Assembly (NCBI GenBank): GCA_025359285.1
Contig: JANYGV010000170.1
Coordinates: 1-36,220 of the forward strand
Length of the DNA stretch: 36,220 bases
DNA from: Burkholderiales bacterium
GTDB taxonomy: Bacteria > Pseudomonadota > Gammaproteobacteria > Burkholderiales > Usitatibacteraceae
Direction of reading: 5' to 3'
Shown: positions 7,340-15,844 of the stretch, piece by piece
Layout: each line of letters begins with the position of its first letter
Numbering within the stretch: position 1 is the stretch's first letter
Made by a program: the position numbers and the translations under genes
The notes under the pieces: generated by a model
What the model saw: only the letters and a program-made list of their open reading frames with translations
Database searches by the model: none
Told to the model about the DNA's origin: nothing

Positions 7340-8122
7340 TTATTTTTCGATTATTTCGCTTGGTCTACGCGCAATTGGCGCGCGATCCAGCGCATCGCCC
7401 CACATTTGCTTCCACGGCGGCCAATCATGGCCACCAGGCGCGGTAAGCAAGTGGTCGGGCGGTAAAATGCTGCCTATTACTTGCTGAAATTGCGGCCATC
7501 CGTCTTTGCTTCCGTAACCAATATAAAGCAGCGGGCGTTTATTGGCGAGGTCGGCATAGCCTTTGAGCCAAAGCAATAAATCTCGCTGGTAATCATCCGA
7601 TTTGAGCGGCAGCTCAGGTGCCCATTGTGTCAGCCCGCCCGCCTCGGTGACTTCGCTCAAGACATCGTTTGAGGCAATAAACGGTGCGATCGCAATCACG
7701 CCCGCAATATCGTCCGGGGAAAGGCGCGAGTACATCAGTGAGCCAAAACCACCGAGCGAAATGCCCGCCAGCCAGATGGATTTATAGCCCTTGGCGCGAG
7801 CGGGTTCGATGATATCGGTACGAATTCGCACGTCGAAAGTGCGGTTAAAAAAATAACCCATGTGCGAATCGATCACGGTGACGTCCGCATCGATATTGCG
7901 CGCGCGTACTTGTTCAATAAATCCTTCCTTGACAATATCAATCGGCACTTCCTGCGCACCGGGCAAAAATACGATCAAGGTTTTGCTTGTCGACGCGGGC
8001 GAGAGTGGCAGCGAGATAGAATCCATGGGCACCTTGGTAGCGCGCGGAAAGGCGCAACCCGTCAGGATCAGGCAAAACAGCAATGCAATGCCACTCAATA
8101 TTGTGGCGCGCGTATTTTTCAT
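7340..8122 (-). CDS. Alpha/beta-hydrolase lipoprotein
   Basis: The 260-residue protein has a lipoprotein signal peptide with lipobox LTGC (Cys23), so it is probably anchored in the envelope. The mature part is a compact alpha/beta hydrolase. The nucleophile elbow is GISLGG (Ser122), the likely acid is the Asp in YGSKDGWPQ and the likely base is the His in PGGHDWPPW near the C-terminus. The oxyanion loop FLPGAQ is near residue 52. This suggests an esterase or thioesterase, but the substrate is unknown. The start is supported by AGGGAAACAA just upstream on the minus strand. Directly upstream of that ribosome binding site begins a degenerate 14-base tandem repeat. No operon partner is visible on this strand. 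Confidence 0.88.
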   Translation of the reverse strand: MKNTRATILSGIALLFCLILTGCAFPRATKVPMDSISLPLSPASTSKTLIVFLPGAQEVPIDIVKEGFIEQVRARNIDADVTVIDSHMGYFFNRTFDVRIRTDIIEPARAKGYKSIWLAGISLGGFGSLMYSRLSPDDIAGVIAIAPFIASNDVLSEVTEAGGLTQWAPELPLKSDDYQRDLLLWLKGYADLANKRPLLYIGYGSKDGWPQFQQVIGSILPPDHLLTAPGGHDWPPWKQMWGDALDRAPIARRPSEIIEK

Positions 8123-8131
8123 TTGTTTCCC

Positions 8132-8201
8132 TCATGGTTTTTCAATCGTGGTCTTTCACTCGTGTTTTTTCTTGCCTGATTTTCCCATCGCGGTTTTTCG
8201 T
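8132..8201. repeat. Degenerate 14-bp tandem repeat, five units
   Basis: Units start at 8132, 8146, 8160, 8174 and 8188, at exact 14-base spacing, with consensus close to TCGTGGTTTTTCAN. Examples are TCATGGTTTTTCAA, TCGTGGTCTTTCAC and TCGCGGTTTTTCGT. The fourth unit is the most diverged. The array starts 10 bases upstream of the lipoprotein start codon and overlaps its leader, and the unit length is not a multiple of three. It may be slippage-prone or a binding array; its function is unknown. Confidence 0.65.
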
Positions 8202-8503
8202 TGTGGTTGAGCGACAGTACAGAATCAAGTCGATTGCCAAAGATTATCCCAAGCAGTCACCAAATTTATAGCCGCTCCAAATCTTGAAAGTTCATCATGA
8301 TAACGGGAGTCGGCAAGCGACAGGCTGTTTGGGAACAACCGCGAAACAAAATGTATGTCGAACGCCATTTACATGTGGTTACAACGCGCAGGATTTTGCG
8401 CGTAAGCCGCGTTTGAGCCAAGACGTTATTTGAAAGCATGCAACGTTATCGGGTCTGGCAGTCCGACCAGCAGTAGCAACGCAAATCTTTTAGGAGAGAA
8501 ATC
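8202..8503. promoter_or_regulatory. Intergenic region upstream of the YXWGXW gene
   Basis: About 300 bases without a gene. They hold a CGCGCA / TGCGCG hairpin with loop GGATTT (8385-8402). A good ribosome binding site, AGGAGAG at 8492-8498, lies just before the ATG at 8504. No convincing -35/-10 pair was found by eye. The left side adjoins the tandem repeat upstream of the divergently oriented lipoprotein gene, so promoters for both genes should lie here. Confidence 0.45.
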
Positions 8504-8884
8504 ATGATCCGTAAAACAGTATTGTCATTAATGGTGGCAGCAGGAACAATCGGCGCGGTCGTTGTGCCGTCGGTCAGTGACGCCTATGTTGATGTTCGCG
8601 TAAACGTCGCTCCACCACCGTTGCGATATGAAGTCGTCCCGCTGCCGCGCTATGGGAAAATTTGGACGCCGGGCTACTGGGATTGGCGTCAGTATCGCGG
8701 GGGCAATCATCACGTTTGGGTTGGCGGATATTGGGTGCCGGAACGTCGCGGTTATGTTTACACGCCGTACCGCTGGACTCAGCGTAATGGCTATTGGGTC
8801 TCAGAGCACGGCCGCTGGGATCGTGACGGTGATGGCGTCCCTAATCGATATGATCGCCATCCTAACAATCCTTACCGTCGGTAA
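8504..8884 (+). CDS. YXWGXW repeat-containing exported protein
   Basis: The 126-residue protein has a signal peptide (MIRKTVLSLMVAAGTIGAVV, cleavage probably after VSDA near residue 28). The mature part is rich in W, Y, R and G, with the repeat type WxxGxW: IWTPGYWDW, VWVGGYWVP and NGYWVSEHGRWD. This matches the YXWGXW / WXXGXW repeat family (related to BcpO), found mostly in betaproteobacteria and of unknown function. The C-terminus ends DRDGDGVPNRYDRHPNNP, a calcium-binding-like DxDxDG loop of the thrombospondin type 3 or dockerin style. That would fit an extracytoplasmic, perhaps outer-membrane-associated, role. AGGAGAG lies upstream of the ATG, and a rho-independent terminator follows 42 bases after the stop, so it is transcribed alone. 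Confidence 0.9.
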   Translation: MIRKTVLSLMVAAGTIGAVVVPSVSDAYVDVRVNVAPPPLRYEVVPLPRYGKIWTPGYWDWRQYRGGNHHVWVGGYWVPERRGYVYTPYRWTQRNGYWVSEHGRWDRDGDGVPNRYDRHPNNPYRR

Positions 8885-8925
8885 TCGCTGACTAAAGCTG
8901 TCGAATTTTCCAACTTAAATTAACC

Positions 8926-8958
8926 AAGCCCTTCCCAACCACGGGAAGGGCTTTTTAT
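8926..8958 (+). terminator. Rho-independent terminator after the YXWGXW gene
   Basis: AAGCCCTTCCC (8926-8936) pairs with GGGAAGGGCTT (8943-8953) around a six-base loop AACCAC, and the stem is followed by TTTATT. This is a strong GC-rich hairpin with a T tract. The A-rich 5' flank is short, so activity toward the convergent DUF1501 gene is less certain. Confidence 0.9.
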
Positions 8959-8998
8959 TGCCATTTGGCGGGCCATTTGACAGGCGTTCAAACGGAAT

Positions 8999-10396
8999 TT
9001 AGCCCAAAAAGCCGAGATTCGATGTTGAAAAATTTCCAATATTCGGCAGCACTAAACGCATATCCGTATCGCTAACCCCAAACCATCGCGCCATCGTCGC
9101 CGCGAATTGATCAACCGATGTAGTTGGCAGCAAACGTCCCGATCCCACCTCATCATTATTGTTAAGTCCCATGATCGGGAAAGTGCCGTAGTACTGGCGA
9201 CCTTTAACGGCACCACCCATCACAAAATGATGCGATCCCCAGCCATGATCAGAACCATCACCATTGCTGGTTAAGGTGCGGCCAAAATCGGAGGCCGTAA
9301 AGGTCGTGACTTTGTCTGCAAGTTGCAAGGAATCGATATTGGTTTGAAAGTAAGCCAGCGCAGCAGCAACTTTGGCATGAAGCACAGGTTGGTCATCGAG
9401 CTCGTTATCGTGAGTATCGAAACCACCAAGCGACACAAAGAAAACCTGGCGTTTGGCGCCGAGCGCATTTCGCGATGCAATCATCCGGGCCACGATTCTG
9501 AGCTGTGCGGCAAGGCTGTTGGTGGTGAGGTCCGCAGAAAGCGGAAAATCAGGCGCGCTCAGCAAGGCCGCAGACAAGCTCGCATCAGCATCAATGGATC
9601 GCGCCGTGGTATCGGCTAAATCCTGTGAAAAATAGCTCCCTCCGCCAGTGGTAATAATGTTTTTGAGCGTGGCGCTGGCGCTGGCGGAACCGAATAGCGA
9701 GCCTTTAATGCCAGATATCGGCACCGAACCCGACGTGCTCACCTGATATGCCGCAACGTTTTGTCCCGCCAGAAACACCGCGCTACCCGAAACCGAATTG
9801 CAAGTAAAAATCGCGCTGGCGTTCTGCGAGGCAAACAAATCCCCCATGCGACCGCCCCAACCATAACGGGCACCTTCCGGCGCGCTCGCTTGCCACACCG
9901 ATTGCTGATCATTGTGGGAGAAAAGTTTGGGCGGCAACGGCACCGACAAATTCGTATATTGGGTTTTGGTGGTAGGTACAATGAGCGGACCGACGTTAGC
10001 CACGATCGCTAATTTGCCCGCATCCCAAATTGTTTTTAGCGGCATTAATTCTTTAGCCAGACCAAACTGACGGCCTGCATTTGATCCCGTCAGCGCCACC
10101 GATGGCGTGAGCGGCACGATATCCGCCAGCGCACGGGCAATGGTAGAGCGTGCTCCTGTGTAAGCCGCATACGAGGCGCTGTCGACGGGAATAACGGTGT
10201 TGTTGTGATCGTTGGCACCATAAAAAAATACGCATACAAGCGCACGATAATCCGTCGCGGTTTGCGCTGCGGCAGCGCCGATCCCGGCAAGATTCAATGC
10301 GAATGGTGCGGCGGTACCGGCAACCGATAATTTTGCTGCCGTGCGCAGAAACTCGCGGCGCGATTCATTACCTGTTTTAACGACAATATTTTTCAT
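8999..10396 (-). CDS. DUF1501 family exported protein (Tat signal)
   Basis: The 465-residue protein starts with a twin-arginine-type signal: SRREFLRTAAKLSVAGTAAP then a hydrophobic stretch and an Ala-rich cleavage region near AAAQ. The rest is the DUF1501 domain, a sulfatase/alkaline-phosphatase-like fold. It includes VCVFFYGANDHNNTVIP near the start, FFVSLGGFDTHDNE near residue 315 and SDHGWGSHHFVMGGAVKG near residue 385, whose D and H residues look like metal ligands. Function is not established for the family. It is the second gene of a minus-strand pair: the DUF1800 gene ends only 25 bases upstream and GGAGATAAAC precedes this ATG. The two families co-occur widely, so a shared export or surface role is likely (inference). 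Confidence 0.93.
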   Translation of the reverse strand: MKNIVVKTGNESRREFLRTAAKLSVAGTAAPFALNLAGIGAAAAQTATDYRALVCVFFYGANDHNNTVIPVDSASYAAYTGARSTIARALADIVPLTPSVALTGSNAGRQFGLAKELMPLKTIWDAGKLAIVANVGPLIVPTTKTQYTNLSVPLPPKLFSHNDQQSVWQASAPEGARYGWGGRMGDLFASQNASAIFTCNSVSGSAVFLAGQNVAAYQVSTSGSVPISGIKGSLFGSASASATLKNIITTGGGSYFSQDLADTTARSIDADASLSAALLSAPDFPLSADLTTNSLAAQLRIVARMIASRNALGAKRQVFFVSLGGFDTHDNELDDQPVLHAKVAAALAYFQTNIDSLQLADKVTTFTASDFGRTLTSNGDGSDHGWGSHHFVMGGAVKGRQYYGTFPIMGLNNNDEVGSGRLLPTTSVDQFAATMARWFGVSDTDMRLVLPNIGNFSTSNLGFLG

Positions 10397-10421
10397 GTTT
10401 ATCTCCAGTCAGCTCAGGTAA

Positions 10422-13001
10422 TTAATTCTGCAAAATATATTCAGGTGCCGCCATCGTCAGGTAGATCGCCAGATAGACGCGATTCTTTTTATCCGCATCA
10501 GGGTTTGCTGTACCAATCGTTACGCTGGCGACCGCATCACGTATCTGGTTACGAGCGGTGGTCGATAAGCGCCCTGCCGCGAGTAACAAATTTACACGGT
10601 CCACTAACTTGTCAGGATCGGTGGCGAGCGCAATTTCTGCGCTGTAGTCAGGCTGAATATCTCGAATACTGTTGGTGGATGTACCGATGCCAGACGAGAT
10701 ATTGGACCGCATATAGTTGAGATAGCCCGCCACCGACGTTTCGCTAGTAATTTGTGCCTCAGGCGAGACCAGACCTACAGCACCAGATTTACTATTTGGC
10801 GGAATGTAGCCGGGCCGGAAAAAGTTGAATACCGAAGGTGAACGCAGCGGCGACTGGCCGAGTTGCGCGGCTGGATCGGATGTGGTGCTGAGCAAAAAGC
10901 GTCCATCATTTGAGCGCGCATTGAATGCGCGCATCCACTGCACCAAGCGTACAACCGGCTCACGCAGTTTGCCCGAGCGAGCGGTAACATTGGCCAGGTC
11001 GCGCGCCTCGGTATCCAGCAATACCGCCTTGATAACGGCTTTCATATCACCGCGAACACCGGCGCCATTATTGTTAAACACGCTGGCCACCCTGGTCACA
11101 TAACCCGGCGACGGATTGGCTGTCACCAGCCGCTGGATCAATTGTTTACCAAAAAATGGCCCCACGTTCGGGTAATTAAACAACGCATCAAGCGCGATCC
11201 GCACATCCGCATTCGTGGTCGCTACCGCTTGCGCAGGAATCGTCAAGCCCAGGAATTGCTTTTGCGAAGTCGAATGATATTGATCGTAAGCCTGCATCGG
11301 TTTTATCTGCCGATCAGGGTCTGCGCTACCACCATAAAAACGGGTGTTTGAGGTGTCTGGTCCTGCCCAACTAATACCAGTGAAAACCTTCGCCAAGCCG
11401 CTCACATCCGCGTTCGAATATGTCTCGATCGGCTTGCCATTACCATCCAACCGGTTTGAGCCGTCAAGATTAAGCTGGTAAAGGCCGATGGTAAAAAGCT
11501 GCATAACTTCCCGCGCATAGTTCTCGTCGGGAGTACTACCGGTTGCAAGGTTTTCTTTGGCGCTTCCCAGCGTCGCCAAATACCGACCCATCATCGGCGA
11601 ATAGGTTACGGCTTCCAGCAGATCGCGATAATTGCCAAACGCCTTATTACCCAAGGTATCCATGTATTGCGCAGTACCGCGCGGGTATGCAAATGACAGA
11701 CTGCTATCAAGCGAAATTACGAATATTTCGGACAAGGCGAACGCCATGCGTTGCCGCAACTGATCATCGCCCGTTACAAAATTTTTCCAGAGACTCCAGT
11801 TAAAACTGGTTTGCCCGTTCTGCATATCGGCGGGCAAGGTCGCGAGATAAGCAACCGTGTTGGGAAGATGCAGGGTCTGCGGCTTTAAAAATTGGTTGTT
11901 CAGCCAGGCATCGGGCGTCGATGCAGCCAGCGCATCAATGTCCGCCATGCGTGGGCCAAACGTGGCTTGGGCCAGGAAACGCGATGCCTCCGCTGATTTT
12001 GCGGGGGTAGCAGTTGAGCTAACCACGCACAGATTTGTATTCCCGCCCGCCGCCGCAAACCGAGACAAGGGAAGGGATCGGTTTGCATTCGGAATCGAGT
12101 AGCTGAACGTACCAGTTTCGCCATTGGCAAAGTTGATCGAGAAAGTTCCAATCGCAACCGCCGCCGTCAAATTGGGGCCGCTGATCTGGCTAAATGGCAC
12201 GCCCGTGTTTACTTTGCTGACGCTTCCGGTAAATCGGGCAGGATTTGCATTGTCTTGTGTACCTAATCCGGTCAACCAGGAAGCGCGGCCTTGATCGTCA
12301 TAGGCATACCAGCCAAAAAATATCTGATTTCCCTGATGCGATATCTGCACACCCCAACCCCCTGCGCTCGCCCCGCCCCACCATAAATCTGTGTAGTTGG
12401 TTGCGCTGGCACGCGACGCGCCCTGCAGCGTGCAGATCGGCGCATTGGCATTGCCACTAAAATTGAATGGCTCCAGATCAGATTTGGTCTGCGTTACCGA
12501 CCCAATCGTATAGGTCAGATTCATCCGATTGGCGCTAGTCAACGTGAGCGAGCCAATACCCGATTTGGTAATGACGGGATTTGCACTGGTGATGATTTGC
12601 GCAAACGGCAAACCCGTTCCCGAAATTAAATCGCCCGCGCAGACGTTCCCCGCAAACGCACAATCCAGCGTATGCCAAACCGGCACACTTTGGTCGCTGA
12701 ACGTATACCAAATTGCGAAAGTACGGGTGCCTTGTTGCTGAACGCTGAGGCCCCAGCCTGACTCGGTAGGCTTCCACCAGAAACCAACCTGATTGGCGGA
12801 CTGGGCAAACGCGGTTGCACTTGCCGTCAGCAGTGTTATCAACATCAAACCTGATATTAATAGCCCGGTTAACGCAACGAAAGTAGCACGTGTTGGCCGG
12901 TAGGTCGTTAAATTTCTGTGCCGTCTGTGTAAAGTGCTGTCCACCTTGTCGGGGCTTATTCGATCTGCGGGCCCGATAAAATCCGAGTGTTTAAAAAACA
13001 T
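10422..13001 (-). CDS. DUF1800 family protein with two N-terminal tryptophan-rich repeats
   Basis: I place the start at 13001 (MFFKHSDF), preceded by AGAGGTGTCGCC, instead of the ORF-track start at 13085. This gives 859 residues. A long N-terminus leads to a hydrophobic segment (ALTGLLISGLMLITLLTASA) and a cleavage-like AFAQ. Two related repeats of about 120 residues follow: VGFWWKPTESGWGLSVQQQG and DLWWGGASAGGWGVQISHQG, each continuing with F.IWY or FFGWYAYDDQG. The C-terminal 500 residues form the DUF1800 domain, from ASRFLAQATFGP and MAFALSEIFV to the partly conserved FNFFRPGYIPP. The DUF1501 gene follows immediately, so the two form an operon. DUF1800 has no known activity. The W-rich repeats are probably extracytoplasmic modules for binding or packing (inference). 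Confidence 0.9.
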   Translation of the reverse strand: MFFKHSDFIGPADRISPDKVDSTLHRRHRNLTTYRPTRATFVALTGLLISGLMLITLLTASATAFAQSANQVGFWWKPTESGWGLSVQQQGTRTFAIWYTFSDQSVPVWHTLDCAFAGNVCAGDLISGTGLPFAQIITSANPVITKSGIGSLTLTSANRMNLTYTIGSVTQTKSDLEPFNFSGNANAPICTLQGASRASATNYTDLWWGGASAGGWGVQISHQGNQIFFGWYAYDDQGRASWLTGLGTQDNANPARFTGSVSKVNTGVPFSQISGPNLTAAVAIGTFSINFANGETGTFSYSIPNANRSLPLSRFAAAGGNTNLCVVSSTATPAKSAEASRFLAQATFGPRMADIDALAASTPDAWLNNQFLKPQTLHLPNTVAYLATLPADMQNGQTSFNWSLWKNFVTGDDQLRQRMAFALSEIFVISLDSSLSFAYPRGTAQYMDTLGNKAFGNYRDLLEAVTYSPMMGRYLATLGSAKENLATGSTPDENYAREVMQLFTIGLYQLNLDGSNRLDGNGKPIETYSNADVSGLAKVFTGISWAGPDTSNTRFYGGSADPDRQIKPMQAYDQYHSTSQKQFLGLTIPAQAVATTNADVRIALDALFNYPNVGPFFGKQLIQRLVTANPSPGYVTRVASVFNNNGAGVRGDMKAVIKAVLLDTEARDLANVTARSGKLREPVVRLVQWMRAFNARSNDGRFLLSTTSDPAAQLGQSPLRSPSVFNFFRPGYIPPNSKSGAVGLVSPEAQITSETSVAGYLNYMRSNISSGIGTSTNSIRDIQPDYSAEIALATDPDKLVDRVNLLLAAGRLSTTARNQIRDAVASVTIGTANPDADKKNRVYLAIYLTMAAPEYILQN

Positions 13002-13206
13002 GGCGACACCTCTTTTATTTAACTTTATTAGAATAAATAGACAGTATTCGAACTTTAACGCACGAGGTCGTAAAAAGACGGACAAAAGGTGTAACGAGAT
13101 ACTAGCGCGCGTAACAAATTGCCACCAACATGCGAACCGGCTTACTTTGTTTACGCTGATACCTCGCCCTATTCCTTTAAGATTTGATCGTTTCGCCGTT
13201 GTGGTC

Positions 13207-14499
13207 TTACAGCGGAGCAGGCTTCCGGTAAATCACGCCGTCGCGCATCACAAACTGCATTTTGCTCATCACCGAAATATCTTTGGATGGATCGCCCGGC
13301 GCGGCAACAATATCGGCGAGTTTGCCGATTTCTAAGGTACCGATGTCACGCTCTAGTCCCATCACCATGGCACCATACAAGGTCGCCGCACGAATCGCTT
13401 CCAGCGGCGGCATGCCCGCTTCAACCATGTACTCGAACTCTTTCGCGTTATCGCCATGCGGCGCGACTCCTTGGTCAGTGCCGAATGCAATCTTGACACC
13501 CGCCTTGTGTGCGCGCGTGAACATGCTCTGAATTTGCGGGCCGATCGTAGCGGCTTTGATGCGAATCATCTCGGGAAAATAACCGGCTTGCTTTGCTTTA
13601 TCGGCTACAAAGCGTCCTGCCGAAATCGTCGTCACCAGCCACGTGCCCCGCGCCTTCATGAGCTGGATCGCCTCTTCATCCATATAGGTGCCATGTTCGA
13701 TGGTTTGCACGCCCGCGCGAATCGCCCGCTTAATGCCGTCCGCACCGTGCGCATGTGTGGCCACCGGATAACCGTAATCTTTCGCCGTTGTTACAATCGC
13801 GGCAAGCTCTTCATCCGCCAGCAATGGCGCATCACCACTTTTGGCGAGCGACAGCACGCCGCCAGTGGTCGATATTTTGATCAGATCAAAACCTTCCTTG
13901 TAGCGCTGGCGAACCGCGCGGCGGGCCTCGTCTGCGCCACTGATAATGCCGCGATCAGCGCCGGGGTTGCCCATTAAATCGATACGCAGACCATTGGTTG
14001 GGTCACCGTGACCGCCCGTAGATGTGATCATGCCAGCGGCCTGAACGCGAGGCCCTTTGGCGAGGCCCTGATTGATTGCGTTGCGCAACGCCACGCCCAC
14101 GCCGGGCGGACTGCCAAGATCGCGCACCGAGGTAAAACCTGCCATTAATGTTTTTTCCGCATTGCCAACCGCCCGTACCGCATAGTCGGCAGGATTAAAT
14201 GAAAAGCCCTCGACAGTCGCATTCGGCGTAAGTGAAAATGCCAAATGAACATGCAAATCAATCAGGCCGGGCATGCAGGTCTGGTTGCGCAGATCAACGA
14301 TGTTTGCATCGGCCACGGTGATGTAGCCACGCTCAATCCTTGCGATGCGTTTATCTTCAACCACAATCGTGCGCTCCGACAGAACTTCCAGTGTGCGCAC
14401 ATCAATCATCCGGCCACATTGAAGCACCGTCGTTGCAGCGTCCGCCAGACTGGCTGCGCACGATAATAAGCAAATAAAAATTAACGAAATACGCCTCAT
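13207..14499 (-). CDS. Exported amidohydrolase (imidazolonepropionase-like)
   Basis: The start at 14499 (MRRISLIF) follows GGGGAG and opens a signal peptide (ISLIFICLLSCAASLADA), so I prefer it to 14547. It gives 430 residues. The metal-dependent amidohydrolase signature is complete: DLHVHLAFS (HxH), a probable carboxylated Lys in FDLIKISTTGG, His in VATHAHGADG, His in TIEHGTYMD and the final Asp in FGTDQGVAPHG. Proteins of this group hydrolyse Xaa-Pro or Xaa-Arg dipeptides, organophosphates or N-acyl compounds, and many are periplasmic. The substrate is unknown here. It is separated by about 180 bases from a minus-strand methyltransferase-like gene upstream, so a shared transcript is possible but not shown. 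Confidence 0.92.
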   Translation of the reverse strand: MRRISLIFICLLSCAASLADAATTVLQCGRMIDVRTLEVLSERTIVVEDKRIARIERGYITVADANIVDLRNQTCMPGLIDLHVHLAFSLTPNATVEGFSFNPADYAVRAVGNAEKTLMAGFTSVRDLGSPPGVGVALRNAINQGLAKGPRVQAAGMITSTGGHGDPTNGLRIDLMGNPGADRGIISGADEARRAVRQRYKEGFDLIKISTTGGVLSLAKSGDAPLLADEELAAIVTTAKDYGYPVATHAHGADGIKRAIRAGVQTIEHGTYMDEEAIQLMKARGTWLVTTISAGRFVADKAKQAGYFPEMIRIKAATIGPQIQSMFTRAHKAGVKIAFGTDQGVAPHGDNAKEFEYMVEAGMPPLEAIRAATLYGAMVMGLERDIGTLEIGKLADIVAAPGDPSKDISVMSKMQFVMRDGVIYRKPAPL

Positions 14500-14678
14500 A
14501 TGCCACTCCCCTATGATTAAAAATGTTGTCGCATCAGCACGATGCACATTCGGCGCAAAAACTTAAACCCTAATAACGACGGGCATCTACAACCATTTAT
14601 GCTTAAAAATGCTTGCCATTGCTAGTGTTTGCAAAAATGTTATTGCATATCGGCGTATTCGCCCGAGCATTGTTACGG

Positions 14679-15467
14679 CTATTTCTTCTTGAAAATGACC
14701 ACATGCTGCCACGGCAAAGTACTGGCGGTACGTTCCCAAATCAGCGAATGGGTTAGCGCCTCCTGCTTTACCTGCGCCTCGGTCATTTTGTGCACTTCTT
14801 TGATGGGAACGCGCTGATCCTCCGCGCGATATTCCACAAATACGATACGACCACCTGGCTTAAGCGCGCTGATGATTGAGTCGATCACCTCATGCGGGAA
14901 TTCGAGCTCGTGATACACATCCACCATGATCGCGAGATCAATTGACTGCGCTACAAGCTTTACGTCGTTCACGCTGCTCAGCACCGGTTTGATATTTGAA
15001 AATTCAGCACGTGCGGCGACGTCTTTCAGCATCGAGACCATTTGGGACTGTACATCCACCGCATAAACAACACCTTTTGGCCCCACCATCTTCGACATTA
15101 GTCTTGAGTAATAGCCGGTCCCTGCACCAATATCGGCCACCGCCATCCCAGCTTGCAAATTGAGCTCGGGTAACAATAAATCGGGGCGCTCTTCACGCCC
15201 ACGCTCCTCGCGTTCCAACCAAGCCGCGCCCTGCCATCCCATCACGCCCGCAATTTCGCGCCCCATATAAACTTTGCCAATGCCATCCACACTGGGCGTG
15301 GTTTTTTTGTAAGCCCCGATCGGTGATTTCTCGATATCGGCTACCGTCTTGCCGGATATAGGCGCAGCATCGCTGCACGCAGTCAACATTAATGCTAACA
15401 ATAGCGACGGCAGGGCCGATCCATAAACAAGCTGGCGAAATTTAAAATTCAAATCAAAACTCGACAT
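14679..15467 (-). CDS. Lipoprotein with class I SAM-dependent methyltransferase fold
   Basis: The 262-residue protein combines a lipoprotein-type signal (LPSLLLALMLTAC, lipobox Cys31) with a Rossmann-type methyltransferase domain. Motif I is VADIGAGTGYYS near residue 110, an acidic end of strand beta2 is in VYAVDVQSQM, and the post-motif region IDLAIMVDVYHELEFP near residue 175 and LKPGGRIVFVEYR near residue 200 are intact. The catalytic core therefore looks functional, yet the signal would send it out of the cytoplasm, where SAM is not known to be abundant. Either the signal is a membrane anchor or the protein acts in the periplasm. Relatives with similar leaders exist in proteobacteria. The last residues PWQHVVIFKKK are typical of this group. 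Confidence 0.87.
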   Translation of the reverse strand: MSSFDLNFKFRQLVYGSALPSLLLALMLTACSDAAPISGKTVADIEKSPIGAYKKTTPSVDGIGKVYMGREIAGVMGWQGAAWLEREERGREERPDLLLPELNLQAGMAVADIGAGTGYYSRLMSKMVGPKGVVYAVDVQSQMVSMLKDVAARAEFSNIKPVLSSVNDVKLVAQSIDLAIMVDVYHELEFPHEVIDSIISALKPGGRIVFVEYRAEDQRVPIKEVHKMTEAQVKQEALTHSLIWERTASTLPWQHVVIFKKK

Positions 15468-15844
15468 AGTTAACTCACTTGCTATTTAAGTTCACGTATT
15501 CTAAAGCGTACCAAACCTGCGATCAGAAGATAATTAGCATTGGTAATAGCTTGACTGCCGCTGATGACTTTGTAAAATTTGAGTTAGTGCGCGTATTTCG
15601 GTTATCACAGAAACTTTATCGCACACTAGACATATTAAGCGTGTTCAAAAAACCCATATTGTGAATATTTGGGTTAGCCTCGATTTTATTTCCTGGCCGC
15701 GTTCTTGCTCTCGAATTCCGACGAAATGTTTGCGAGTAATTGTAAAAATATCAGCGTCAAAAAATAGTTATTCTCTGGCACATCACCGCACTCGAACCAA
15801 TCTCCCGCCGCACCGTTTTAGTCGATCTGAATGGATTTCAATAG
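15468..15844 (+). promoter_or_regulatory. Divergent intergenic region with candidate promoter for the RND operon
   Basis: The 377 bases between the methyltransferase-like lipoprotein and the RND operon contain no supported gene. A plausible sigma-70 promoter is TTGACT (15551-15556), a 16-base spacer, and TAAAAT (15573-15578), reading toward the RND genes with a leader of about 260 bases. No regulator gene is adjacent, and no convincing operator was seen. The assignment is by eye and modest. Confidence 0.35.
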
